A stretch of DNA of 64,000 bases from Thermasporomyces sp036564245 (GTDB taxonomy: Bacteria; Actinomycetota; Actinomycetes; Propionibacteriales; Actinopolymorphaceae): positions 143,613-207,612 of the forward strand of contig DATCKU010000054.1 of the NCBI GenBank assembly GCA_036564245.1. The letters run 5' to 3'. The first letter of the stretch is position 1, and every line of letters begins with the position of its first letter. The notes below the pieces were generated by a model, which saw only the letters and a list, made by a program, of their open reading frames with translations, was not told the DNA's origin and did not search any database. Made by a program: the position numbers and the translations under genes. Positions 1 through 9,351 of the stretch are shown here, piece after piece.

Positions 1-1
1 C

Positions 2-1870
2 CAGGTGGAACGAGCCAACCACTTGGTCGACGAGCAGGACAGCCGACCGTTCCCGGGTATGGAGTCCCAGCTGCTGCTGACCATTTCGGCGCCCAACCCG
101 GAGGAGCTGGAGAACCGCCGGAAGCGGATCGAGCGGCTGTTCGCCAAGACGCTCGACGCGACGGTGTTGCGGCCCAAGCGGTTGCAGTATCGCCTGCTGT
201 ACAACGTGCTTCCCGGTGACGGCGACCGGTCGCCGATCGGGCGGATCGCGCCGTTCCGACGACTGCAGGAGCTCGACCAGCTCGGTGTCGCCCTGCTCAC
301 GACCGCGACCCAGGTGGGTGACCGCGTGGTGGTCGGTCGGGACGGGATCGCCAAGGGCTGGCAGGGAATGCTGGTCGGACGTACCCGCGACGGGCACTAC
401 CCGGTGCACTATTCAGCGCATTCGGCGATCGCCCGTGAGAACGGTGCCGGTGTCGTGGTGGTCGGCGCTTCCGGTGCCGGGAAGACGACCCTGGCGCTCA
501 AGGTGTTCCACTACGAGTCCGAGGCCGGCGTGCGATGCGTCTTCATCGACCCGAAGATCGACGCCGCGCGGATGGCGTACTACCTGGCGTTCGGCTCTCA
601 GGTGCTGAACGCCGACTTCATGCGCCACGCGGGAGAGGGGTGCCTCGGCGAGCCGGGATGCCCGTTCCAGCCGATCAACCCGGCGTACTGGCGCGAGACT
701 GAGATCATCGACCCGCTGCGCGGTCGCTCGGGCAACCTGGATCCGCTGCTCACGAGCGCGACCGTGACCGAAGGGCGGATGCACGCCCAGGCGATGCTGG
801 AAATCTTCCTCGGTGAGCAGGCGTGGAACCGGATCTCGGGCTACGTGGTGGAGGCCTTCTCGCGGGTCGTGAACGACTACGACCGCAGGGTCGCGGCGTA
901 CCGGCAGCAACATCCGGAGGCCTCGCACGCCGAGATCGACCGTATGGTGGACCGTCCGACGACGTGGCAGGCGTTGCAACTTGTCGTGGACGAGTTCGAA
1001 CGCGTGAAGGACGCCGGCGTCGCCGACACCGAGATGCGCGATCTGCGGTTCGCTGCGGCCGTCCTGGAGGACCTGCGGAAGAACCCGTACGCGAGAGTGG
1101 CGTTCGCGCGGGACGCGTCGGTGGGAACGGGCGTACGCGGAAGTGGGAAGCGGCGCACCATCATCACGTTGCGCGGACTGCCACGTGCACACGGGACGAG
1201 CTCGTCGGCCAACATCGCCCGCGGCATCATCTACCTGGTGACCAGGCTGGGCTTCCAGATGCTGGAGGAGACCACCGAGCGCGACCCGGTGAAGGGCTGG
1301 CGACCGCAGATGCTCTTCGTCGACGAGGCGTACAGCGTGGCCTCGACCGGCGAGGGGCGCGACCTGATCAGCTTCGTGCTGAAGCAGGGTCGGGCGTTCA
1401 ACATCGGCATCGTGCTCATCACCCAGCAGGCGGGCGACCTTGTCCGGATCGAGTCCGAGGACCTGGACGCCAAGGCGGCCGGAACGAACCAGATCCACAC
1501 GGTGTTCGCCTTCCGGCACCAGTCCGATGCCGATGCCGCGCAGACGTTGCCGTTGCTGAACCGTGCGCCGGACGACCGCTCGATGATCGAGACCCTGAAG
1601 TCGTTGCGGGACGGCGAGTGTGTCATGCGTGACGTGGACCAGGAGCTCGCGAGCGTCGAGGTCGACCGGACGTTCTTCGAGTTCGCGGCCGCCATCCAGT
1701 CGAACCCGCACCTGGAGGCGCGGTTCAAGGCCATCGACCCGTCCCCGGACGTGAACGACTGGCGCTACATCGAGGAGGCGCCGACGTTGATCGGAACGCC
1801 CCCGCCTGTGACCGAACCGACGGCTCCGGCAGAGACGAAGGAGCCCGCCGAAGACGAGGTCAGGGTATGA
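2..1870 (+). CDS. VirB4/TraC-like conjugation ATPase (5' end outside window)
   Basis: Cytoplasmic or membrane-associated ATPase of the VirB4/TraC/TraU family, which powers type IV secretion and conjugation machines. Counting from the first in-frame GTG (base 5), a Walker A motif GASGAGKTT lies near residues 154-162 and a Walker B motif MLFVDEA near 436-442, with the spacing usual for HerA/FtsK-type RecA-fold ATPases. The reading frame is open to the left edge and the N-terminal domain typical of VirB4 is short or absent, so the true start is almost certainly upstream. The stop overlaps the next start (ATGA), which suggests translational coupling to the membrane protein that follows. The family call rests on motifs and context. 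Confidence 0.8.
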   Translation, partial: QVERANHLVDEQDSRPFPGMESQLLLTISAPNPEELENRRKRIERLFAKTLDATVLRPKRLQYRLLYNVLPGDGDRSPIGRIAPFRRLQELDQLGVALLTTATQVGDRVVVGRDGIAKGWQGMLVGRTRDGHYPVHYSAHSAIARENGAGVVVVGASGAGKTTLALKVFHYESEAGVRCVFIDPKIDAARMAYYLAFGSQVLNADFMRHAGEGCLGEPGCPFQPINPAYWRETEIIDPLRGRSGNLDPLLTSATVTEGRMHAQAMLEIFLGEQAWNRISGYVVEAFSRVVNDYDRRVAAYRQQHPEASHAEIDRMVDRPTTWQALQLVVDEFERVKDAGVADTEMRDLRFAAAVLEDLRKNPYARVAFARDASVGTGVRGSGKRRTIITLRGLPRAHGTSSSANIARGIIYLVTRLGFQMLEETTERDPVKGWRPQMLFVDEAYSVASTGEGRDLISFVLKQGRAFNIGIVLITQQAGDLVRIESEDLDAKAAGTNQIHTVFAFRHQSDADAAQTLPLLNRAPDDRSMIETLKSLRDGECVMRDVDQELASVEVDRTFFEFAAAIQSNPHLEARFKAIDPSPDVNDWRYIEEAPTLIGTPPPVTEPTAPAETKEPAEDEVRV

Positions 1871-4128
1871 AGGGCCGCCTCCTCGCGGTTCCGGTGCCGG
1901 TACAGGCACCTTCGGGGGCGCGTCACGGTGGTGACGACGGACGCCGTTCTGGCGGAGGGCGGACGACCCGATGCGCTGCGTCCAGGGTGAGGCGGCGGTA
2001 CACGCCGTGGTTCTTCCGGTGGGTGGGTGGACGGGTGCTGCGGGCCTTTGCGGCGGTCGGCGTCTTCGCCGCGGCCGTGCTCGGCACGGCTCTTGCCGTG
2101 TCGCCCGCGCAGGCCGCTCCATGGGATTGCGCGTTCGGAAGCGGTGAGATCTCCAACTCGGGTCCGGAGCATCGCGGCGCGGGCATGACCGCGTGGATTC
2201 CCATCATTGCCAAGGAGGACGTACCACCCGACAAGGATCCCGACCCGAACAAGCGAGGCCGTCAGGTACGTCCCTCGCAACACACGTTGTTCGAGGTCGC
2301 CGGGCCCCGCGGGCTGCTCTGGTCGTACACACCGCAACGGTTGAAGGAAGACCTCGACCACTTCGACACCAACGATCCGGAGGACAACTTCGAGACCGCG
2401 TGCTCCATCATGGACGCGTCGGCTACCGGCATCGCCCAGATGATGTTCTCGGTCGGGGGCTTCTTCGGTGGCCTGACCATCGGTGTGAAGCAGCTGGCCA
2501 GCAACGAGGCGCCGTTCGAGTCGTTCTACGAGGCACAGCAGAGCCTGCTCACCAATCTCAACCAGAAGATCGGGGTGCCGGCCATCGCGGTGGCGGTCGC
2601 GGCAGCAGGGTTCTGGGTGCTCACCAGGATCCAGCGGCACGCCGACTCTCGCGAGACCTACAGCGGGGTGATCGCCTCCGGAATCGTCGTCATCATCGTG
2701 GCCGCCGTTCTCGCGGGCAACAACTACGTGAACATCACTCGCGCGGTCGATACGTACACCTCGGAGTTCAACTCCGCGGTGATGGACATCTCGATCATCA
2801 ACAACAACAAGGACCCGGCCAGCCCGTGCTACCTGCCGCCCAGCGAGACGTACAACGTCGGCAAGCGGGTCTCGTCCTGCATGCTCTACGAGGTGCTGCT
2901 CTTCCAGCCGTGGGTGAACGGTCAGTACGGCACCGAGCGACAGCTCACGGTGGACAACCTGGTGTTCGGTGGGAAGAACTACTGCCCGGACGGGCAGCCG
3001 CCGGCGTACGAGCGGCCGCCCGGAGTCGAGAGCATCGAGTACCGGTGTGCCCGCCGGCCGCGCGGTGAGGACGGGAAGCCGGGCAGGATAAACCTGGCTG
3101 CGCAACAGGTGATCGCTCAGGCGTTGACCCGGAACGAGACCATCGACGAGGCTTCCGGCCGTCCGGTCGACACCGACCAGCACCTGTCGTTGTGGAAAGG
3201 CGTTCAGTACAAGGTCGCCGAGGCGTACGAGCCCAACTACGAGTTCTGGCGCGGCACCCAGCCGACGGGGCGGATGGCGACGGCGATCGCTGCGCTCTTC
3301 GTCAACCTGATCGCCTTCATCTTCGTCGGTCTGTTGGCCGTCCTGACCATCTTCTGGCATGCGGTCTTCTTGATGGCCTGGATATTCCTGCCTCTGATCG
3401 GGGCGATCGCGGCGTTCCCGCCTGCCCGGCGAATCGTGCGCACCGTCGCCGGGATCATGGTGCAAGCAGTCTTCCTGCGGTGCGTGTTCGGGCTGGTCCT
3501 TGCGCTTCTGCTTGCGGTGTTGAACATCCTGCAGGTGGCGTCCGGCGGCACGGTCATCAAGATCTTCCTCATGCTGATCGCGACAGCGGCCATCTGGAAG
3601 CTCCTGACCGCCTTCCGGAGTGGTGCGATCGCTCCGGTCATCGTGCAGGACGCGGCGCAGGCTGGCGTCATGGCGAGCGACACCACCGCGACGAGTGGCA
3701 TGCGCCGGGCGGCAGGTGGCGCGTACCGCTTCCAGCGCAACGTACGCGCAGGCGCCCGGGTCGGTGCCATGCGGGCGGCGGAAGGTGCCGAGGCGGTCGG
3801 TTACCGGCCGGGCTCCAGGGAATGGCGAGCGGAAGTACGGCGAGGTCGCGTGCAAGGTGCCGTGACGGGTGCTCGCATGACCACGGCGTCGGGTCGGGAG
3901 CTCGTCCAGGCCGAGGAGCACGCTGCCTACCGAGCGAGCCGCGCGTTCCCCCAGGGGCCCTACCCGGGATCGCGGGATTCGATCGCCTCGCGCCGCAGCG
4001 CAGCGCCGGCGACCGACCGGGTCCGCCGGGCCGACGACAGGTCGGCTGATGCCGACCAGGTGGTGGAGGAAGCGCGCCGCTCGCGGGCTGAGCCGACGCG
4101 GGCACGCCAACGGTCGGGCAGCGAGTGA
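1867..4128 (+). CDS. Polytopic VirB6/TrbL-like membrane protein
   Basis: A 753-residue membrane protein, probably the channel subunit partner of the VirB4-like ATPase. The N-terminus is Arg-rich for about 55 residues. A hydrophobic signal segment (about 58-80) ends in SPAQA, a plausible cleavage site. After a Cys-containing extracellular region come about six hydrophobic helices in two clusters (roughly 235-285 and 475-590). The last 150 residues are a basic, Arg/Ala-rich cytoplasmic tail. This layout (signal segment, large exposed loop, C-terminal helix bundle, charged tail) matches VirB6/TrbL/TraG-N proteins of Gram-positive conjugation systems, although no short motif defines that family. 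The start overlaps the previous stop in ATGA. Confidence 0.65.
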   Translation: MKGRLLAVPVPVQAPSGARHGGDDGRRSGGGRTTRCAASRVRRRYTPWFFRWVGGRVLRAFAAVGVFAAAVLGTALAVSPAQAAPWDCAFGSGEISNSGPEHRGAGMTAWIPIIAKEDVPPDKDPDPNKRGRQVRPSQHTLFEVAGPRGLLWSYTPQRLKEDLDHFDTNDPEDNFETACSIMDASATGIAQMMFSVGGFFGGLTIGVKQLASNEAPFESFYEAQQSLLTNLNQKIGVPAIAVAVAAAGFWVLTRIQRHADSRETYSGVIASGIVVIIVAAVLAGNNYVNITRAVDTYTSEFNSAVMDISIINNNKDPASPCYLPPSETYNVGKRVSSCMLYEVLLFQPWVNGQYGTERQLTVDNLVFGGKNYCPDGQPPAYERPPGVESIEYRCARRPRGEDGKPGRINLAAQQVIAQALTRNETIDEASGRPVDTDQHLSLWKGVQYKVAEAYEPNYEFWRGTQPTGRMATAIAALFVNLIAFIFVGLLAVLTIFWHAVFLMAWIFLPLIGAIAAFPPARRIVRTVAGIMVQAVFLRCVFGLVLALLLAVLNILQVASGGTVIKIFLMLIATAAIWKLLTAFRSGAIAPVIVQDAAQAGVMASDTTATSGMRRAAGGAYRFQRNVRAGARVGAMRAAEGAEAVGYRPGSREWRAEVRRGRVQGAVTGARMTTASGRELVQAEEHAAYRASRAFPQGPYPGSRDSIASRRSAAPATDRVRRADDRSADADQVVEEARRSRAEPTRARQRSGSE

Positions 4129-4144
4129 GCGGTGACGCGAGACC

Positions 4145-5257
4145 ATGGTGATGGGATCGCGTAAGCTCACGCCGCTGCTACGGTTCGGGATCGCAGTCGT
4201 CGGCCTCTTCCTGCTGCTCGTAGCGGCGCTGCAAGGCGATGCTGCCACGACGTTGGTGGTCGGCGTCCTGGTCGCTGTGGCGTTCGTCGCATGGTGGCGA
4301 CGGAATCGCACAGCCGCTGGCTCGGCCGCGTCCTTGGCGGTCACCCTTGTCTGGACCTCGTCCGCGACCGAGTGGGCTGCGCGACACAACCCGCTGATCT
4401 CGCCGGTGCAGCAGGGGCTGGTGTTCTGGCTGTTCGCCGTCGTCGTGGTCGGGGTCGTCTGGCTGATGCCGGGGCGCCACAGCACAAGGGCGCCGAGTCG
4501 TGCCGTCACGGTCGCCCTCGGCCATGCGGCGTTGTGCCTGGCCAGTCCACTTGTCGTACTGTCGCCGGTTGCCGCGCCGGTGCTGGGACTTTCGGTGGCG
4601 ATGCTGCTCGTCTGGTGGCGCAGCCGGCGTCGGGTAGCCGGCGAAGACGTACCGGACGAGCAGCGTCGGGTGGCGGCAATACACCGCGGCGAGCAGAAGA
4701 CAAGCGAGGCGCTGACGCATGCGCTGGCCGATCCGAGGTTCTCGGACTGGCGTGTGCTGAGCCATCGCCAGCTGCGTGGTCGTGGTGGACGCACGCATCG
4801 CCTCGAACACGTCGTGCTCGGACCGGGCGGGGTGTACGTTGTCGAGACCCGTGACTGGGCGGGCGCCGTCTCTCTGGTCGACGTTGCTGGTGGCTCGGAG
4901 TCGCGTTCAGTGAACGGTCCGGCTCGGGCGTACGCGCTCGACGGCGACCCGCACGAGCTCGCGAGCCGGTTGCTTCCCTCCGTACGGAGGGTCCGCGATG
5001 TCGCCGAAGCGCTCGGCGTTTCCGCTGATGCCGCGTTCGGCCTGGTGGTCTTCTGGGGCGACACACGACTTCCTGAGGACTCGGTTTCTCTTGCTCTCGT
5101 GGACGAATCTGCGCGTAGCGTTACCCCGACAACCGTGACCTTGCTACGAGGACACAGGCTCGCCGATTGGTTGGTCGCACAGCCGTCTCGGATCGATCCG
5201 CGACATGTTGCCCGGCTTTCCACACGGATGAAGCAGGTGACTCTGTCGATGGGCTGA
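4145..5257 (+). CDS. Membrane protein with NERD (nuclease-related) domain
   Basis: This 370-residue protein begins with about five transmembrane helices (residues 10-155). A soluble region follows that carries the signature of NERD domains near residues 180-300: an RLEHVVLGPGGVYVVETRDW stretch in which the hydrophobic strand and the Glu-x-x-x-Trp correspond to the restriction-like nuclease core. NERD domains are predicted Mg-dependent nucleases or DNA-binding modules. In actinobacteria they often sit in multipass membrane proteins of unknown role. The gene follows the VirB6-like gene by 16 bp, so it is likely in the same transcript. Whether it cuts DNA during transfer is unknown. Confidence 0.65.
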   Translation: MVMGSRKLTPLLRFGIAVVGLFLLLVAALQGDAATTLVVGVLVAVAFVAWWRRNRTAAGSAASLAVTLVWTSSATEWAARHNPLISPVQQGLVFWLFAVVVVGVVWLMPGRHSTRAPSRAVTVALGHAALCLASPLVVLSPVAAPVLGLSVAMLLVWWRSRRRVAGEDVPDEQRRVAAIHRGEQKTSEALTHALADPRFSDWRVLSHRQLRGRGGRTHRLEHVVLGPGGVYVVETRDWAGAVSLVDVAGGSESRSVNGPARAYALDGDPHELASRLLPSVRRVRDVAEALGVSADAAFGLVVFWGDTRLPEDSVSLALVDESARSVTPTTVTLLRGHRLADWLVAQPSRIDPRHVARLSTRMKQVTLSMG

Positions 5258-5292
5258 GCGATGCCGGCTGCGTCGGCGTGGATCAGATTCCC

Positions 5293-5321
5293 TTGACACG
5301 AAGTCGTCGCATGCTGATCAT
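5293..5321 (+). promoter_or_regulatory. Possible promoter of the broken gene at 5378
   Basis: A consensus -35 TTGACA at 5293-5298 is followed after 17 bases by GATCAT, a weak -10. It lies about 60 bases before the GTG start of the interrupted gene, which is preceded by a G-rich ribosome-binding site (GGTGGGGGTGA). Only the -35 is strong. Confidence 0.3.
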
Positions 5322-5377
5322 CGGTGCAGCTCGGGGTTGGCGTTCGGCAACTCAGTTGGGTTGGTGGGGGTGACTGC

Positions 5378-6075
5378 GTGAGGCTTCTGGGGTCGTGGCG
5401 TGCACCCACCACCGAGGAAGCGGGCCTGTTCGAAGCACCGGTCGATCGTGTCGCCGCCTGGTTTGTGTCGAAGGTCGAGCCAAGACAACGCCCTCGAGGA
5501 GTGTCGGTAGCGGTGAAGCGGCCTCATCCTGACACGGCCGAGACGGCGGTCGAGCTGCTGGCACCACTCACCAGCGTCGAGATCCGCCGCTTCCCGTTCC
5601 TCCCACTGGACGGCTGGACGCTGTACTTCAACAACTCAAACGGCGGCACCGATCCTTGGTGGGAGGTATCTCTGGGGGCAGAGGAACTTAGATGCCGGAC
5701 CCTGCGCGTGGTCAACGCCGCCGGTGTTTATCCCGCCACCATCCTCGAGCTGTACGGCCCGGACACCGACAACCGGCTGAACTACATCCGCACGATCAGC
5801 GCCGCCAACGACGGTGGGCGGTGGCGGTTCGACGAGTCCGGGGAACGGTTCGAGTTCGATCCGGGGAACGGTTCGAGTTCGAAGAGACCGACCGCTACAC
5901 CGCGCGAAGGATCCGGGACCGGTTCACCCCCGACATGCTGCACCGCTACCTGGAGGCGCTGGGAGTTCCACCGCTGACCGCCGAGCACGTCAACCTCGAG
6001 GCCACGGTCTTCGTCGAGCTTCAGGGACCGACCTACCCCAATGTCAAGGAGTACACCTTCGAAGAAGCCCAGTAG
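5378..6075 (+). pseudogene. Unknown gene frameshifted by a 23-bp tandem duplication
   Basis: The reading frame starts at GTG 5378 behind a G-rich Shine-Dalgarno sequence. It is open until an exact 23-bp direct repeat (5837-5859 and 5860-5882) shifts it by two. Upstream codons read RWRFDESGERFEF, and the same words resume in the other frame as SGERFEFEETDRYTARR, running to a stop at 6075. Removing one repeat copy leaves 675 bases, exactly 225 codons, giving a 224-residue protein. As it stands, translation would end at 5977 with an altered tail. I recognise no family; the product has no signal peptide or membrane segment and looks cytosolic and acidic. This could be a true pseudogene, a slippage-reversible switch or an assembly error. 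Confidence 0.8.
5837..5882. repeat. Perfect 2 x 23-bp tandem duplication
   Basis: Two head-to-tail identical 23-mers, each starting TCCGGGGAACGG and ending TTCGA, occupy 5837-5859 and 5860-5882. The unit length is not a multiple of three, so the duplication frameshifts the host gene. Perfect identity implies a recent event. Confidence 0.95.
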
Positions 6076-6126
6076 CAGGTCCCATAGCGACAACGCAGGC
6101 GGCGTCGTCATTATCGGCCCCGAGGC

Positions 6127-6507
6127 TCAGCAGGTCGAATGGAACAGTCCACCAACCGGCTCGCCTTGTTTCGCCAACTCGTTGTATCGCTCGACCGCAG
6201 CTGAGGTCTCTGCGATGACGTACGTGATCCCCTGCGACTCCAGGTAGTCTCGCGCCTCCGGGCTCACCTGCAGCACGAGCTGCATTCCGCGGGAGAGCAC
6301 GATCGTGCGACTCCCCTGCTCGACAAGCTCGACGAGGTCAGCAGGCTGAATCCCAGGATCGTGCCTTGTGCCCGTCTCGTTCCAGTCCCACGGCCGTCCA
6401 CCGCCCGGGTACAGCTTGAAGTCCTTCGCGTCCTCGAGGCCGTCGACGCTCATCCGTCCCCAGGACAGATGAGTGATCAACGGTGATCGTGGGAGTGTGG
6501 TCGGCAT
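6127..6507 (-). CDS. Mth938-like (DUF498) domain protein
   Basis: A 126-residue protein of the Mth938/DUF498 superfamily, which includes mitochondrial NDUFAF3. Family signatures are an early ITHLSWGRM segment, the KDFKLYPGGGRPWDWNETGT block, and a C-terminal stretch ending VGGLFHSTC, spanning the whole normal length. The biochemical role in bacteria is not established; the fold is thought to bind a small molecule or partner protein. It is a lone - strand gene facing the broken + gene, with only about 50 bp between stops, so the two transcripts converge. Confidence 0.85.
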   Translation of the reverse strand: MPTTLPRSPLITHLSWGRMSVDGLEDAKDFKLYPGGGRPWDWNETGTRHDPGIQPADLVELVEQGSRTIVLSRGMQLVLQVSPEARDYLESQGITYVIAETSAAVERYNELAKQGEPVGGLFHSTC

Positions 6508-6570
6508 CTAGGCTCCGAACTCAGGCCGCTCGCAGAGGATCTGTACGCGTGGACGGGCACGCAGGTCGAG

Positions 6571-8544
6571 TCAGGCCACGAGGTCGTCGACCACGATCGC
6601 GGCGAGCTTGCGTACGGCGTCGCGCGTCTCGCGGCGGACGAGCTTGTTGACCGCGTTCGGGTCGCGGAAGGGGATCTTGCCACCACCGTCGAGTGCGGGA
6701 TCGTACGGAATGACGACAAGCTCACGCACGTGCTCGGCGAAAGCCCGCTCGATCGCGCGCACCTTCACAGGGCTCGCCGTCTCCTTTGCGACAACCGCGA
6801 GCACCACGCGGCGCCGCATCTCCGGGAACCCGTTGTCGGTGAGGAACTGCAGGGTCTTCCGGGCGAGGTTCGCGCCGTCCTTGGTGTTGTCGGTGACGAG
6901 CACCATGCCGTGCGCCACACGCAGCGTGCCGAGCATGGCCTCGTGTGTGATGTGCGTTCCGTTGTCCAAGATGGCGAACGAGAAGAACGGCGCGAACAGC
7001 TCGGCCAAGAGCTCCACGTCGGCGATGCTCAGCTGGTGTCGGATCTTGCGGTCGGTCGACGCGGCGAGCACGCGCACGTTCATCTCGGGGACTTTCTCCA
7101 TGAAGTCGTGCACGTGGTAGCGCCACGGGATCTCGTCGACGTGTGCGAGCAGGTCGCGGATCGAGTACTGCGGGCGTACGCCGAACCGGTCAGGCAACGT
7201 ACCGAGGTCGGGGTTGAGGTCGGCGACGCCGACGGATTCGCGCCGCCCTTCGGCGATCTCGGCGGCGAGCAAGGCACACAGGGTGGTCTTGCCCACACCA
7301 CCTTTCTCCGAGGCGATGCCGATGTAGCCGCAGTAGCCGCGGGTTCGCCGCAGCTGGCGGTTCAGTCGCTGCCGGACTTCCCACTCCTCCCGGTCACGCT
7401 TGCCAAGACCGAGGTTGATGTGGGTCAGTCGGTACACCAGACCTCGGACGCCGTGCCGCGGGACCGGCCGCTGGCGACCGCTGCCGAGCTGTTGGACAAA
7501 GGAGTCCTCGTCCGCGTCGTAGAGAGCGGGCTCGGAATATGACGCGCTCGTGGGCGGCGGCGATACGGGCGGAGCTGCTCTTCCCGGCGGCGAGAACCCG
7601 CTGTGCTGCACTGGCGTTGGCTGCGCAGCGGTCTGGTGCGGCGCTGCCGGCGGTGGCGGGGTCTGGTGCGGTGCTGTCGGGTGCTGCGCGGGCTGCGGTG
7701 CAGCAGGTTGGTGCGTCGTGACCGGCGGAGGTGGTACGTCGGGCTGGTGTGCGGTCGGCCCGGACGCTGCCGCCGGCGACGCTGCCGGCTGTGGCTGGGC
7801 CGATGCCGGTGCGGGCTGCGGCGGCACCGGCGGGAGCTGACTGGACTGCCGTAGCGCTTCGGGCCTGGGCGTGCCGATACCGATCGAGTACGACTGGCCC
7901 ACCCTGCTACTCGGCTGGTTGGGCAGAGGGCTGCCCGCCTGTGACGTCGACCCGCTCTCGTCTGCCGAGCGGTCGGGAGGCCGTGGCGTCCAGTACGCGC
8001 CTGTGCTCTCGCCGTTGGAGTGGCCTCCCATGCCCTGCGCCTCAGTCGACCCGGTTGACGCCTGCTCGGTTGGGCTCGCAGATGCCGTGCTCGTCTCGTC
8101 GCGCGCACTCCCTCGGTCGGCTCGGTCGCCGTCGGACGTCGCGTCGCCGTCGGTGTCGGGGTGCCGTTGGGCTTCGAAGGAGGGGGCCTCCTGCTCCGGT
8201 GGTGCCGAGGGTTGAGGCAGCGTGGTGGCGGCCGATTCGGCAGGCGGTCCGGTGGATCGTCCTGAATCGTCGTCGCGGGTCACCTCGTTCGGCCACGCGG
8301 ACCCAGGCAGCAGGACATGCGGGTAGGGACGGCCGACGCCCACGTGCATTTCGTACGAACTCAATCCGCGACGCGTCCGCGCAGCGTCACCCCCGGTCGC
8401 GCCGGCCCGCTGCGCCTCGCCCGAACCAGCCCCGGCGGACTCGTTCGTCGTCTGCTCACGCCCGTCACCAGCGGCCGCGGATGGCTCGCGGTTCACGTCT
8501 TCGCTCTCCACCCTGTGGGTTCCCTGGGCTTCTTGGTCTTTCAC
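6571..8544 (-). CDS. Proline-rich MinD/ParA-like ATPase (EspI-like architecture)
   Basis: A 657-residue protein. About 360 residues of Pro/Gln/Ala/Ser-rich, low-complexity sequence precede a MinD/ParA ATPase domain with the deviant Walker A motif KGGVGKTT (about residues 412-420) and a following ADLNPDLGTLP (Walker A' region). This layout matches EspI of mycobacterial ESX loci and other actinobacterial secretion or conjugation ATPases that position or regulate membrane machines. GTG at 8544 is chosen because its transcript has CAGGAG six bases upstream and it starts 29 bp after the preceding stop; a longer frame to 8667 lacks such a site and would overlap that gene. It ends the - strand block of conjugation-like genes. 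Confidence 0.8.
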   Translation of the reverse strand: MKDQEAQGTHRVESEDVNREPSAAAGDGREQTTNESAGAGSGEAQRAGATGGDAARTRRGLSSYEMHVGVGRPYPHVLLPGSAWPNEVTRDDDSGRSTGPPAESAATTLPQPSAPPEQEAPSFEAQRHPDTDGDATSDGDRADRGSARDETSTASASPTEQASTGSTEAQGMGGHSNGESTGAYWTPRPPDRSADESGSTSQAGSPLPNQPSSRVGQSYSIGIGTPRPEALRQSSQLPPVPPQPAPASAQPQPAASPAAASGPTAHQPDVPPPPVTTHQPAAPQPAQHPTAPHQTPPPPAAPHQTAAQPTPVQHSGFSPPGRAAPPVSPPPTSASYSEPALYDADEDSFVQQLGSGRQRPVPRHGVRGLVYRLTHINLGLGKRDREEWEVRQRLNRQLRRTRGYCGYIGIASEKGGVGKTTLCALLAAEIAEGRRESVGVADLNPDLGTLPDRFGVRPQYSIRDLLAHVDEIPWRYHVHDFMEKVPEMNVRVLAASTDRKIRHQLSIADVELLAELFAPFFSFAILDNGTHITHEAMLGTLRVAHGMVLVTDNTKDGANLARKTLQFLTDNGFPEMRRRVVLAVVAKETASPVKVRAIERAFAEHVRELVVIPYDPALDGGGKIPFRDPNAVNKLVRRETRDAVRKLAAIVVDDLVA

Positions 8545-8573
8545 GTTAACTCCTGGTGGGTGAGCTTCGCGCG

Positions 8574-9143
8574 TCAACCAGTCAGCAGCGACGCGATGAC
8601 CCCGAGTACGACGAACCCGATGGCCCCGCCGATGATGACCCACCGGCCCCGGCTCGAGCTCTGCCACAATCGAGACACCGGCGCGCTCCCGGTCGCGACC
8701 CGGGCTGCATGGCTGAGACCGCCGAGCATGCCGCGGGATCGGGAGCGCCCGTCGTCGCCCGTGTCCGCCGCACCCATACCCAGCGCAAGACGCTGCGCAT
8801 CACGAACCTCGGTCAGGCTCGCCACGATCTGGTCGAGGCTTCGTGGCGTCAGCGGCAGCGCGGTGATGGCGCGGTCGCTCTCGAGCCAGAGCACGGCGTT
8901 CCACGGATCGTCGGGGTCGAACCCGTCGACGCCGTACGCACGCGCGTCCTCGATCGGGAGCTCGGCTGGCGTCTGGTTCTCCGATGCGCCAGCTGTCGGT
9001 TCGGCGGTGGAGGTCTCGGCAGTGGAGTTCGGGGCAGCGGACGTCTCGTCCACGCCCGCCGGAGCAGCTGATGACACGCCAAGAACGCCGGGTGGCGATC
9101 CGGCGCGAGCGGGGTTCGGCGATGGTGGAGGGTTCGTCGTCAC
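8574..9143 (-). CDS. Tail-anchored protein of unknown function
   Basis: A 189-residue protein. The first 65 residues are Pro/Ala/Ser/Thr-rich and unstructured. An acidic central part (VDGFDPDDPWNAVLWLESD) follows, and one C-terminal membrane helix (about 166-188, ending VLGVIASLLTG) leaves almost nothing beyond the membrane, which is a tail anchor. GTG at 9143 follows a GAGGGAAGGGG purine run. It is probably co-transcribed with the MinD-like gene 29 bp downstream, suggesting a membrane partner for that ATPase. A repeat-family hairpin separates it from the upstream hydrolase gene. No family is recognised. Confidence 0.6.
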   Translation of the reverse strand: MTTNPPPSPNPARAGSPPGVLGVSSAAPAGVDETSAAPNSTAETSTAEPTAGASENQTPAELPIEDARAYGVDGFDPDDPWNAVLWLESDRAITALPLTPRSLDQIVASLTEVRDAQRLALGMGAADTGDDGRSRSRGMLGGLSHAARVATGSAPVSRLWQSSSRGRWVIIGGAIGFVVLGVIASLLTG

Positions 9144-9273
9144 GTTCGTACGCCCCTTCCCTCACGGGTCGACCTCGAAGCGACCCGAAGTGACCGCTCA
9201 ACGCGAACAGTAGTTGGTCCGCTGGTATCCGCAACCTGCCCGCAGCTCCCATGGGCCTGCCCACCAGGTGGTT

Positions 9274-9335
9274 TGGGGGTACGACACGTGCCGACACGTG
9301 TTGCACCCCCAGCAGGCGTAGTGCACATGGTCATT
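9274..9335 (-). repeat. AATGACCATGTG-box hairpin repeat, copy A
   Basis: Read on the - strand, the AATGACCATGTGCACTACG box is followed by a hairpin of GGGGGTGCAACACGTG type (9275-9310 on the + strand). It lies directly 3' of the hydrolase gene and 130 bp before the next - strand start. It shares sequence and order of parts with copies near 20.8, 31.5 and 32.4 kb. It may act as a terminator that splits this block. Confidence 0.8.
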
Positions 9336-9351
9336 GGCGCGGTGGCGCCGG

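Noticed and set aside
1765..5412. 1215-codon open frame on the - strand opposite the VirB6-like and NERD genes
   Set aside because: Its translation is Arg/His/Pro-rich low-complexity sequence with no family motif, while the + strand carries membrane helices, a signal segment and coupled starts. It is a high-GC antisense artefact.
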